Part shown: in pieces, positions 1-5,382 of the stretch
Layout of the letters: every line of letters begins with the position of its first letter
How positions within the stretch are numbered: position 1 is the stretch's first letter
NCBI GenBank assembly: GCA_001873515.1
Contig: MNZH01000011.1
Coordinates: forward strand, 1 to 9,628
Direction: 5' to 3'
DNA from: Parcubacteria group bacterium CG2_30_45_37
GTDB lineage: Bacteria; Patescibacteriota; Patescibacteriia; Patescibacteriales; GWC2-42-12
DNA length: 9,628 nucleotides
Translations under genes and position numbers: made by a program
The notes under the pieces: generated by a model
The model's database searches: none
The model's input: only the letters and a program-made list of their open reading frames with translations
What the model was told of the DNA's origin: nothing

Positions 1-14
1 TTGTGAAATGTATT

Positions 15-59
15 GTTCGTGAGATTGCTTCGTCGCTAATGCTCCTCGCAATGACAATA
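15..59 (-). repeat. Interspersed palindromic repeat, copy A (before rplD)
   Basis: A 45-base unit ends six bases before the rplD start codon. It matches the unit at 787-831 at 42 of 45 positions; the differences are the three bases 38-40. It is bounded by short inverted ends (ATTGC near 24-28, GCAAT near 48-52), so it can fold on itself. From memory, sequences of the type CATTGCGAG...GAAGCAATCT (here on the minus strand) are a widespread family of short non-coding palindromic repeats in environmental bacterial genomes. An inverted partner, if there is one, would lie before the window start. The end of rplC was not identified in bases 1-14. Confidence 0.85.
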
Positions 60-64
60 AGGAT

Positions 65-718
65 ATGTCGATTAAAGTAAAAGTTTATAATCAGCAAGCA
101 GAAGCAATCGGAGAAATGGAACTTTCGCCAAAAGTTTTTGGCGTGAAGGCCAACGCGGCGCTGGTGCATCAGGCCGTGGTGACGCAAATGGCCAATGAGA
201 GAAAAGTGATCGCTCATACTAAAGACCGAGGCGAAGTGCGCGGCGGCGGACGCAAACCCTGGAAGCAGAAAGGCACGGGCCGGGCGCGCGCCGGCTCCAG
301 CCGGTCGCCGATTTGGATTGGCGGCGGCGTGACGTTCGGGCCGAGAAACGACCGCAATTTTAAAATGAGGATTAATAAAAAAATGAAACAGCAGGCCATA
401 TTGATGGCGTTATCCGACAAAGTTGCCAGTAACTGTTTGGTAGTTTTAGATAAACTGGAAATGGCGGAGTTTAAAACTAAAAAATTTAAAGGCATAATGG
501 AGAAATTGGAAAATCAGCTGAAAAAATCAGAGGATAAAAAGCGCAGCCTATTAATTATTGTTGATAAGGCTGATGAAAAGTTAAATTATTCAGCCAGAAA
601 TTTGGTTGGCGTCAAGCTGATAAATTTGGATAATATAAATTTAGTTGATTTGTTAAAATATAAAGATTTAATTTTAACTAAAGCGACGGTTGAAAAATTA
701 GAAGAAAGATATAAATAA
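65..718 (+). CDS. rplD: 50S ribosomal protein L4
   Basis: L4 is an early-assembly 23S rRNA-binding protein; its long loop lines the polypeptide exit tunnel near L22. The 217-residue product is close to the usual length of about 200. The diagnostic extended loop is at residues 57-94: [18 protein letters not shown], followed by [15 protein letters not shown]. The C-terminal half carries the Rossmann-like core, with LVVLDKLE (125-132) and [10 protein letters not shown] (161-170). The ATG at 65 is chosen because the protein aligns from its first residues and because the ATG at 51, inside the upstream repeat, is out of frame. In enterobacteria L4 represses its own operon; nothing in this sequence shows that here. 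The last ~180 bases are visibly more AT-rich than the loop-coding part. rplC is expected just upstream, outside the window. Confidence 0.98.
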   Translation: MSIKVKVYNQQAEAIGEMELSPKVFGVKANAALVHQAVVTQMANERKVIAHTKDRGEVRGGGRKPWKQKGTGRARAGSSRSPIWIGGGVTFGPRNDRNFKMRINKKMKQQAILMALSDKVASNCLVVLDKLEMAEFKTKKFKGIMEKLENQLKKSEDKKRSLLIIVDKADEKLNYSARNLVGVKLINLDNINLVDLLKYKDLILTKATVEKLEERYK

Positions 719-726
719 AAGTTTTC

Positions 727-762
727 TGTCATTGCGAGCGACTGCAAGGAGCGAAGCAATCT
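727..762 (+). repeat. Interspersed palindromic repeat, copy B (left arm of inverted pair)
   Basis: This unit lies eight bases after the rplD stop and is of the same family as copies A and C but in opposite orientation. It shares the outer blocks TGTCATTGCGAG (727-738) and GAAGCAATCT (753-762) with the reverse complement of copy C. The middle section is rearranged or diverged. With copy C, 31 bases downstream, it forms an inverted pair able to fold as one large RNA hairpin in the rplD-rplW intergenic region. No T-run follows, so it does not look like an intrinsic terminator. Confidence 0.85.
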
Positions 763-786
763 AACGGACAATTAGCTAAGTTAATA

Positions 787-831
787 GTTCGTGAGATTGC
801 TTCGTCGCTGGCGCTCCTCGCAATGACAATA
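787..831 (-). repeat. Interspersed palindromic repeat, copy C (right arm of inverted pair)
   Basis: This is the second 45-base unit, matching copy A at 42 of 45 bases in the same orientation, and the inverted partner of copy B. It ends six bases before the rplW start chosen here (838). The block AGATTGCTTC (794-803) pairs with 753-762, and CTCGCAATGACA (817-828) pairs with 727-738. The ATG at 823 inside this unit is in frame with rplW but is probably part of the repeat and not the true start. Apart from the arms, the 119-base gap between rplD and rplW holds only the 24-base spacer 763-786 and short flanks; I see no other signal in it. Confidence 0.85.
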
Positions 832-837
832 GAGTTT

Positions 838-1266
838 ATGGCGTTATTTGGTAAAAAAACCCCCTCGACAAGCTCGGGGCAAGTGAAAAAAGAAGCGGCT
901 AAAAGCATGAAAGAGCTGTATGGCGCCGCGGCCGCTGGCCAAGCCAAAGAAGTGAAAAAAGGCGAAACCAGGGCGGCTTACGGCAACGCTTATAAAATTT
1001 TAGCCAAACCATTGGTTACGGAAAAAGTCAGCAATTTGGGCGCTTTGAATAAATATGTTTTCGCCGTGGCCCCAAAGACCAATAAAATTGAAGTGGCTAA
1101 AGCCGTTAAGGAAATTTATGGCGTTAAACCGGTGAGGGTTAACATGATAAAGATGGCAGGCAAGCAGGCGCGCTACGGCCGAATCATCGGGCGTCGCAAA
1201 GACTGGAAAAAGGCCATTATCACCTTGCCCTCCGGCCAATCAATCAAGATCTACGAAGGCGTATAA
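838..1266 (+). CDS. rplW: 50S ribosomal protein L23
   Basis: L23 sits at the peptide exit port and is a docking site for trigger factor, SRP and SecY. The product is 142 residues against a usual 95-100. The L23 fold begins around residue 52 (YKILAKPLVTEK, 53-63) and continues through KYVFAVAPKTNKIEVAKAV (72-90) and YGVKPVRVN (94-102), ending in ITLPSGQSIKIYEGV. The first ~50 residues are a low-complexity Ala/Lys extension containing STSSGQV (10-16), which is the translation of a palindromic repeat. I chose ATG 838 (MALFGKKTP) over the in-frame ATG 823 because 823 lies inside an interspersed repeat, and because T precedes 838 as at nearly all starts here. Neither start has a clear Shine-Dalgarno. 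Followed by rplB after five bases. Confidence 0.96.
   Translation: MALFGKKTPSTSSGQVKKEAAKSMKELYGAAAAGQAKEVKKGETRAAYGNAYKILAKPLVTEKVSNLGALNKYVFAVAPKTNKIEVAKAVKEIYGVKPVRVNMIKMAGKQARYGRIIGRRKDWKKAIITLPSGQSIKIYEGV
860..885 (+). repeat. Small palindromic repeat inside rplW coding sequence
   Basis: An imperfect palindrome with CCCC and GGGG ends (861-864, 876-879) around TCGACAAGCTC, followed by CAAGTG. It is read in frame as PSTSSGQV by rplW, and as CPELVEG on the minus strand. From memory, these peptides are the telltale translations of a common short repeat (CCTTCGACAAGCTCAGGG-like) dispersed in many bacterial genomes. It is unrelated in sequence to the 45-base repeats just upstream. It lies in the dispensable N-terminal extension, before the L23 fold, which would explain why the insertion is tolerated. 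Confidence 0.75.
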
Positions 1267-1271
1267 ATAAT

Positions 1272-2105
1272 ATGGGAATAAAAATAGTAAAACCTACGTC
1301 ACCGGGCCGGCGGTCAGCCACCTTTGATGATTTTTCCGATATTACCAAAACCCAACCGGAAAAAAGTTTGATTATAATCAGAAAAATCCAAGCCGGCCGG
1401 AATAACCAGGGAAAAATCACCGTGCGCCATCAAGGCGGCGGCGTTAAAAGATATATCCGCCAGATTGATTTCTTCAGGGATAAGTTTGACGTACCGGGGA
1501 AAATTATGTCGGTAGAATACGACCCGAATCGCGGCGCCCGCATCGGCTTAGTGTATTATCAGGATGGCGCCAAGAGATATATTGTTATGCCGATTGGCTT
1601 AAAGGTGGGCGAGGTAATTTTAAGCTCCCAAAAGCCGATTGAAATAAAGGCGGGCAACGCCCTGCCGATCAAGTTCATTCCTCCGGGCGTGGCCGTGTAC
1701 AATATAGAATTGGAGCCGGGCCGCGGCGGTAAAATCGCCCGCGCCGCCGGCAATTTGGTTTACGTCATGGGAGTTGAAGGCAATTACGCTCAGCTAAAAA
1801 TGCCCTCGGGAGAAATCAGGTTGGTAAATAAAGACTGCCTCTCGACCGTCGGCCAAGTAAGCAATCCGGATTACCGGCATATCACCATCGGCCGAGCCGG
1901 CCGGCAGAGGCTTTTGGGCATCAGGCCGACCGTTAGAGGCACGGCGCAAAATCCGGTTGATCATCCGCATGGCGGCGGCGAGGGCAACCAGCCGATTGGC
2001 TTAAAACACCCGAAGACTAAATGGGGCAAACCGGCGCTGGGAGTGAAAACCAGAAAAGGCAATAAAAAATCAAACAGATTAATAATTCAGAGAAGAAAGA
2101 AATAA
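1272..2105 (+). CDS. rplB: 50S ribosomal protein L2
   Basis: L2 is a primary 23S rRNA-binding protein required for subunit joining and for activity of the peptidyl transferase centre. At 277 residues it has the usual length (about 275). Visible landmarks are the N-terminal OB-like region with NNQGKITVRHQGGGVKR (44-60), the SH3-like domain with VYNIELEPGRGGKIARAAG (142-160), and the C-terminal HPHGGGEG (231-238). That last motif contains the conserved histidine next to the catalytic centre. It is followed by WGKPALGVKTRKGNKKS (251-267). In most bacteria the segment after HGGGEG reads R/K-x-S/P-x-G...; here NQPIGLKHPKTK is a modest variant. Starts five bases after rplW, ends ten bases before rpsS. 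No truncation or frameshift. Confidence 0.98.
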   Translation: MGIKIVKPTSPGRRSATFDDFSDITKTQPEKSLIIIRKIQAGRNNQGKITVRHQGGGVKRYIRQIDFFRDKFDVPGKIMSVEYDPNRGARIGLVYYQDGAKRYIVMPIGLKVGEVILSSQKPIEIKAGNALPIKFIPPGVAVYNIELEPGRGGKIARAAGNLVYVMGVEGNYAQLKMPSGEIRLVNKDCLSTVGQVSNPDYRHITIGRAGRQRLLGIRPTVRGTAQNPVDHPHGGGEGNQPIGLKHPKTKWGKPALGVKTRKGNKKSNRLIIQRRKK

Positions 2106-2115
2106 TTTATAATAT

Positions 2116-2451
2116 ATGTCCAGAAGCTTAAAAAAAGGACCGTACGTTAACGAAAGATTATTGAAGAAAATCAAGGCGCTCAAGCCCGGCGACAGAACCA
2201 TTATTAAGGTTTGGGACCGGGCCGCTACCATTACTCCGGAAATGGTGGGCGTGACTATCGGCGTGCATAACGGCAAGCAGCATCTGCCGGTGTTTATCGT
2301 GGAAAATATGGTGGGCCATAAGCTGGGCGAATTCGCGCCGACCAGAAAATTTATTAGCCATGGCGGCAAAATGGCCAAAGACCAAGCCGCGGCCGAGTCC
2401 GCCACCGCCGCTCCGGCGCCGGCGCCGACAGCGAAAACGAATAATAAATAA
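2116..2451 (+). CDS. rpsS: 30S ribosomal protein S19
   Basis: S19 binds 16S rRNA in the head of the small subunit, partners S13 and contributes to bridges near the A-site tRNA. The start [11 protein letters not shown] and the block [20 protein letters not shown] (39-58), followed by [14 protein letters not shown] (66-79), are the family signature. The product is 111 residues, against a usual 90-95; the excess is a C-terminal tail from about residue 86, rich in Ala, Pro and Lys ([14 protein letters not shown] at the end). The tail looks disordered, with no recognisable domain. The ATG at 2116 gives the canonical N-terminus. The preceding sequence is all A and T with no Shine-Dalgarno. Confidence 0.98.
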   Translation: MSRSLKKGPYVNERLLKKIKALKPGDRTIIKVWDRAATITPEMVGVTIGVHNGKQHLPVFIVENMVGHKLGEFAPTRKFISHGGKMAKDQAAAESATAAPAPAPTAKTNNK

Positions 2452-2480
2452 CCTTTAAATTTTAACTTGATAAAATAGAT

Positions 2481-3068
2481 ATGGAAGTTAAAGCCAAAGC
2501 AAAATTTATCAGAATGTCTCCGACTAAAATCAGGCTGGTAGCCAATCTGATTAAGAAATTGCCGGCGGCGAAAGCGCTGGACCAGCTCGCTTTTTCGGGT
2601 AAGCGCGCGGCCGGGCCGGTGGTTAAACTGATTAAGTCGGCCTTGGCTAACGCCGAGCATAATTTTGAATTGGCCAAAGACAACTTATTTATAAAAGAAA
2701 TTACGGTTAACCAGGGGCCAACCTTGAAGCGCTGGCTGCCTCGAGCGCATGGGCGGGCCACGCCTATCAGAAAACAGCTTTCCCACGTTAATTTAGTTTT
2801 GGCTGAAATCAAGGCCTCCGGCCAGGTAACGGCCAAAAAGCCAGCGATTGCCGCTCCGGCCAAGCTGGAGACGCAGCCAAAAAAAGAGTCTAAAGTTAAA
2901 TTAAAAGAATCGGTCAAAGAAGAAATAGTTGAGCCTAAATTGGAGGATAAAAAAGAAAAAGGCAAAGTGGTTGTTGACCCGAGGCTGGCGGGCCGCCATG
3001 CCCACGGCAAAATAGAAGGCGGCGCCAAAGGCTTTGCCGCCAGGATGTTCAGGCGCAAGAGCGGATAA
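2481..3068 (+). CDS. rplV: 50S ribosomal protein L22, with long C-terminal extension
   Basis: L22 binds all domains of 23S rRNA; its beta-hairpin narrows the exit tunnel opposite L4. The core is residues 1-112, with MSPTKIRLVANLI (12-24) and the hairpin region GPTLKRWLPRAHGRATPIRK (79-98). The product is 195 residues against a usual 110-115. Residues ~113-165 are a charged Lys/Glu/Ala/Val linker. They are followed by a compact glycine- and arginine-rich end block, DPRLAGRHAHGKIEGGAKG (166-184) and FAARMFRRKSG (185-195). The basic ending suggests extra rRNA contact on the subunit surface, but that is inference. The stop codon lies in the first of three tandem heptamers. Confidence 0.97.
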   Translation: MEVKAKAKFIRMSPTKIRLVANLIKKLPAAKALDQLAFSGKRAAGPVVKLIKSALANAEHNFELAKDNLFIKEITVNQGPTLKRWLPRAHGRATPIRKQLSHVNLVLAEIKASGQVTAKKPAIAAPAKLETQPKKESKVKLKESVKEEIVEPKLEDKKEKGKVVVDPRLAGRHAHGKIEGGAKGFAARMFRRKSG

Positions 3069-3086
3069 ATCGTAAATCGTAAATCG
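3066..3086 (+). repeat. Three tandem TAAATCG heptamers
   Basis: Three perfect copies of TAAATCG occupy 3066-3072, 3073-3079 and 3080-3086, followed by a partial AAAAT. The first TAA is the rplV stop. Because the unit is seven bases long, the three TAA triplets fall in all three forward frames. The minus strand reads as CGATTTA repeats, which translate to peptides of the RFTIYDL type; from memory such peptides are common hallmarks of this heptamer repeat in environmental genomes. The array fills most of the 29-base rplV-rpsC gap. Confidence 0.9.
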
Positions 3087-3097
3087 AAAATAACTAC

Positions 3098-3787
3098 ATG
3101 GGACATAAAGTAAATCCAAAATCCATCAGATTGAATATTACCAGGACTTGGCCGTCCAAATGGTTTGGCAGTGGGCAGAATTTGATAAAAAATCTTGAGC
3201 AGGATGTTAGGATAAGAAAATATCTGTTTGACGAATTGCGCGAGGCTGGCGTTGACCGGGTGGAGATTGAACGGGGCGGCCACAAAATCACCATCGGTAT
3301 TTTCACGGCCAAACCAGGCGTGATTATCGGCCGAGGCGGCAGCAGCGCCGGCGATTTAAAGAAGAAGCTGCATGAAAAATTTTTAAAAAATTTCCGGCTG
3401 AACGACATCAATTTAAACATTACCGAATTTGACCGGCCGAATTTAAGCTCTAATATTATCGCTCAAGCCATGGCGATTGACCTGGAAAAAAGAATGCCTT
3501 TCCGGCGAGTGATGAAGCAAGCGATCGGCCGGATTGAAAGAGCCGGCGCAATGGGGGTCAAAGTCGTGGTCGGCGGGCGGTTGAACGGCGCGGAAATCGC
3601 GCGCACGGAAATGTTGACTTCAGGCAAAGTGCCGCTTCATACTTTAAGGGCGGACATTGATTTCGCCAAAGCCACGGCCCAAACCACCTATGGCGCTATT
3701 GGTATAAAATTATGGATCTATCGGGGCGATGTTTTTAAAAAAGACGCTGAAGCGGCCAAGGGCGAGGTCGTGGGAGAAAAAAAATAA
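3098..3787 (+). CDS. rpsC: 30S ribosomal protein S3
   Basis: S3 forms part of the mRNA entry tunnel with S4 and S5 and takes part in mRNA unwinding. The 229-residue product is of usual length (about 210-235). It begins MGHKVNPKSIRL. The KH type 2 domain spans roughly residues 39-107, with the GxxG-like loop GRGG at 78-81 in PGVIIGRGG. The C-terminal domain shows RRVMKQAIGRIERAGAMGVK (136-155), VVVGGRLNGAEIARTE (156-171) and LRADIDFAKATAQTTYGAIG (183-202), then IKLWIYRGDVF. The last ~15 residues are a charged tail. This is the only gene in the window whose start codon is preceded by C and not T. Confidence 0.98.
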   Translation: MGHKVNPKSIRLNITRTWPSKWFGSGQNLIKNLEQDVRIRKYLFDELREAGVDRVEIERGGHKITIGIFTAKPGVIIGRGGSSAGDLKKKLHEKFLKNFRLNDINLNITEFDRPNLSSNIIAQAMAIDLEKRMPFRRVMKQAIGRIERAGAMGVKVVVGGRLNGAEIARTEMLTSGKVPLHTLRADIDFAKATAQTTYGAIGIKLWIYRGDVFKKDAEAAKGEVVGEKK

Positions 3788-3801
3788 AGTAAATTCTTTT
3801 T

Positions 3802-4206
3802 ATGTTAATGCCAAAGAAAACAAAATGGAGAAAAACGCAGAAGCGCCGACGGGGCGGCAAAGCCAGCCAGAGACTAGCTTTGAGTTTCGGCGATTACGGC
3901 CTAAAGAGCCTGGAGGCGCATTGGCTTAGTTCCAAGCAGATTGAAGCGGCGAGAAAAGTACTGACCAAATATATCGCCAAGGGCGGCAAAGTCTGGATCA
4001 GAATTTTCCCCGATAAATCAGTGACGGTTAAGGGCGGGGAAATTCCCATGGGTAAAGGCAAGGGCGCGGTTGACCATTATGTCGCCGTGGTTAAGCCCGG
4101 CATGGTGATGTTTGAGATGGCGGGAATTCCGGAGCCGACGGCTCGAGAAGCCATGAAGATGGCCGCCTATAAATTGCCGGTGAAATGCAAGTATATTAAG
4201 AAATAG
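3802..4206 (+). CDS. rplP: 50S ribosomal protein L16
   Basis: L16 sits at the base of the central protuberance and contacts A-site tRNA. The 134-residue product starts MLMPKKTKWRK, matching the near-universal MLMPK start, so ATG 3802 is preferred over ATG 3808. Signature blocks are LSFGDYGLKSLEAHWLSS (27-44), QIEAARKVLTKYIAKGGKVW (46-65), IRIFPDKSVT (66-75), MGKGKGAVDHYVAVVKPG (83-100), and EAMKMAAYKLPVK at the end. Oddity: the residue before MGKGKG is Pro82, where E. coli has Arg81, the arginine hydroxylated by YcfD. The only TAG stop in the window ends this gene. rpmC follows after three bases. Confidence 0.98.
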   Translation: MLMPKKTKWRKTQKRRRGGKASQRLALSFGDYGLKSLEAHWLSSKQIEAARKVLTKYIAKGGKVWIRIFPDKSVTVKGGEIPMGKGKGAVDHYVAVVKPGMVMFEMAGIPEPTAREAMKMAAYKLPVKCKYIKK

Positions 4207-4209
4207 TCT

Positions 4210-4398
4210 ATGGATTTTAAAGAATTAAAAAGTAAAACCGAAAAAGAATTAGGGGAACTGCTAAACCAGTCTCGCGATAAATTAAGGGACTTGCGTTTTA
4301 AGGATGCCAATAAGCAGCTCAAAAATGTCAGGGAAATAAGGGTAATAAAAAAAACGATTGCCGGAATTTTAACTTTAATTAACAGTCAGAAAAAATAA
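4210..4398 (+). CDS. rpmC: 50S ribosomal protein L29
   Basis: L29 is a small two-helix protein beside L23 at the exit port; the pair helps recruit trigger factor and SRP. The product is 62 residues, the usual length. The sequence fits an antiparallel helical hairpin: [19 protein letters not shown] (4-22), then [20 protein letters not shown] (24-43), then [14 protein letters not shown] (44-57). LRDLRF is the family's recognisable centre, followed here by [14 protein letters not shown]. Its place between rplP and rpsQ is the canonical one. It starts three bases after the rplP stop and ends four bases before rpsQ, which suggests tight translational coupling. Confidence 0.97.
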   Translation: MDFKELKSKTEKELGELLNQSRDKLRDLRFKDANKQLKNVREIRVIKKTIAGILTLINSQKK

Positions 4399-4402
4399 AT
4401 CT

Positions 4403-4666
4403 ATGGCTGAAGCAACCAATAAAACGATTCAACGAAAATTCCGCGGCCTGGTGGTGAGCGACAAAATGGATAAAACCAGAGTGGTTAAAGTGGAATCGGT
4501 GAAAGTGCACCCTAAATACCGGAAAAGATATTTTGTCAGCAAGAAATTTAAGGTGCACGACGAAACCAATCGGTCTAAAGTCGGCGACCAGGTCCAATTC
4601 GTGGCCTGCCGGCCGTTGAGCAAAGATAAAAGATGGCGGCTGGTTTATAATGAATCAGCTAAATGA
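4403..4666 (+). CDS. rpsQ: 30S ribosomal protein S17
   Basis: S17 is a primary 16S rRNA-binding protein of the small-subunit body with an OB fold. The 87-residue product is of usual length (80-90). After a short N-terminal tail it shows [20 protein letters not shown] (11-30), [19 protein letters not shown] (36-54) and the signature [20 protein letters not shown] (61-80). The usual GDxVxIxExRPLSK has Ala in place of Glu before CRPLSK. The gene ends in TGA, the only such stop in the window. Since the protein ends naturally there (VYNESAK) and rplN follows after three bases, TGA must be read as stop in this organism. Confidence 0.98.
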   Translation: MAEATNKTIQRKFRGLVVSDKMDKTRVVKVESVKVHPKYRKRYFVSKKFKVHDETNRSKVGDQVQFVACRPLSKDKRWRLVYNESAK

Positions 4667-4669
4667 TAT

Positions 4670-5041
4670 ATGATACAAGTGCAAACAATTTTAAATGTCG
4701 CGGATAATACGGGCGCTAAAAGAGTGAGGTGCATCCGGGTGCTCGGCGGCTATAAAAAACGCTACGCGCGAATCGGCGAGATTGTTACCGTGACGGTTAG
4801 AAAGGCGGTGCCGCACGCGGCCGTTAAGAAAGGCGACGTGGCGCACGCGGTCATCGTCAGAACCAAAAAGGAAATCAGGCGGTCGGACGGCGTTTACCTG
4901 CGTTTTGACGAAAACGCCTGCGTTTTAATTGACAAAGAAAAAAAAGAACCCCGGGGCACGAGAATTTTCGGGCCGGTGGCCAGAGAGTTAAAGCAGTTGG
5001 GGTTTATTAAAATCGCTTCCCTGGCGCCCGAAGTGCTATAA
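4670..5041 (+). CDS. rplN: 50S ribosomal protein L14
   Basis: L14 lies on the intersubunit face, contacts L19 and 16S helix 14, and is the binding site of the silencing factor RsfS. At 123 residues it matches the family (122-123). Family blocks are [19 protein letters not shown] (1-19), [16 protein letters not shown] (22-37), the signature [20 protein letters not shown] (60-79) with DENACVLID (80-88), and [14 protein letters not shown] (95-108). The C-terminus IASLAPEVL is typical. It opens the spc-type half of the cluster, but no promoter or gap separates it from rpsQ, so the S10 and spc parts appear fused into one unit. Confidence 0.98.
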   Translation: MIQVQTILNVADNTGAKRVRCIRVLGGYKKRYARIGEIVTVTVRKAVPHAAVKKGDVAHAVIVRTKKEIRRSDGVYLRFDENACVLIDKEKKEPRGTRIFGPVARELKQLGFIKIASLAPEVL

Positions 5042-5044
5042 CAT

Positions 5045-5377
5045 ATGAAAATTAAAAAGGGCGACAAAATTAAGATTTTAGCGGGCAAAGACCGCGGCAA
5101 AACCGGAAAAGTTTTGCAGGTTTTTCCGTCGGCCAATAGAATAAGCGTTGAAGGCTTGAATCTTTTAATCAAGCATATGCGCCCGCGCAAGCAAGGCGAG
5201 AAAGGCCAAAGGATTGAATTCCCGGCGCCGCTTCATTTATCCAACGTAATTTTACTTTGCCCCAAGTGCGATCGGCCGACTCGGGTGAGTTATAAATATT
5301 CGGCAGTCGTGAAAAACGAGATTAAGCGGACCAGAAAAGCCAGGCTTTGCAAAAAATGTAAACAAGTAATTGATTAA
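5045..5377 (+). CDS. rplX: 50S ribosomal protein L24, zinc-binding form
   Basis: L24 starts 50S assembly by binding the 5' end of 23S rRNA and lies near the exit tunnel opening. At 110 residues it has the usual length (100-110). The KOW motif is at residues 4-30 (KKGDKIKILAGKDRGKTGKV and on). The C-terminal half carries two CxxC pairs, CPKC (72-75) and CKKC (102-105), enough for a four-cysteine zinc site; many bacteria have lost these cysteines. VILLCPKCDRPTRVSYKY is the usual C-terminal landmark. It sits between rplN and rplE with gaps of three and five bases. Confidence 0.98.
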   Translation: MKIKKGDKIKILAGKDRGKTGKVLQVFPSANRISVEGLNLLIKHMRPRKQGEKGQRIEFPAPLHLSNVILLCPKCDRPTRVSYKYSAVVKNEIKRTRKARLCKKCKQVID

Positions 5378-5382
5378 TCAAT

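Noticed and set aside
719..837. Hairpin between rplD and rplW as an intrinsic terminator.
   Set aside because: The stem is long and imperfect and is not followed by a T-run; essential co-transcribed genes follow.
729..947. Minus-strand reading frame of 72 codons over the rplD-rplW gap and the start of rplW.
   Set aside because: It is made of repeat sequence and the reverse of rplW; the CPELVEG stretch is the reverse translation of a dispersed palindrome, not a protein.
1255..1259. GAAGG before rplB as a Shine-Dalgarno sequence.
   Set aside because: It codes for the end of L23 and is 12 bases from the ATG, beyond usual spacing, with only a partial match.
2452..2480. TAAAAT (2471-2476) as a promoter -10 box before rplV.
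   Set aside because: No plausible -35 element lies 15-19 bases upstream, and the gap is simply AT-rich.
2079..3283. Long minus-strand frames opposite rpsS, rplV and rpsC.
   Set aside because: They lie wholly opposite well-conserved ribosomal genes and read as shadows without family motifs.
3729..3929. + strand frame of 66 codons across the rpsC-rplP junction.
   Set aside because: It is a shifted frame over the ends of two confirmed genes, and its product is a frame-shifted L16 N-terminus.
4664..4666. TGA as a recoded glycine codon (as in Gracilibacteria).
   Set aside because: S17 ends naturally at this TGA and rplN begins three bases later, so it acts as a stop.
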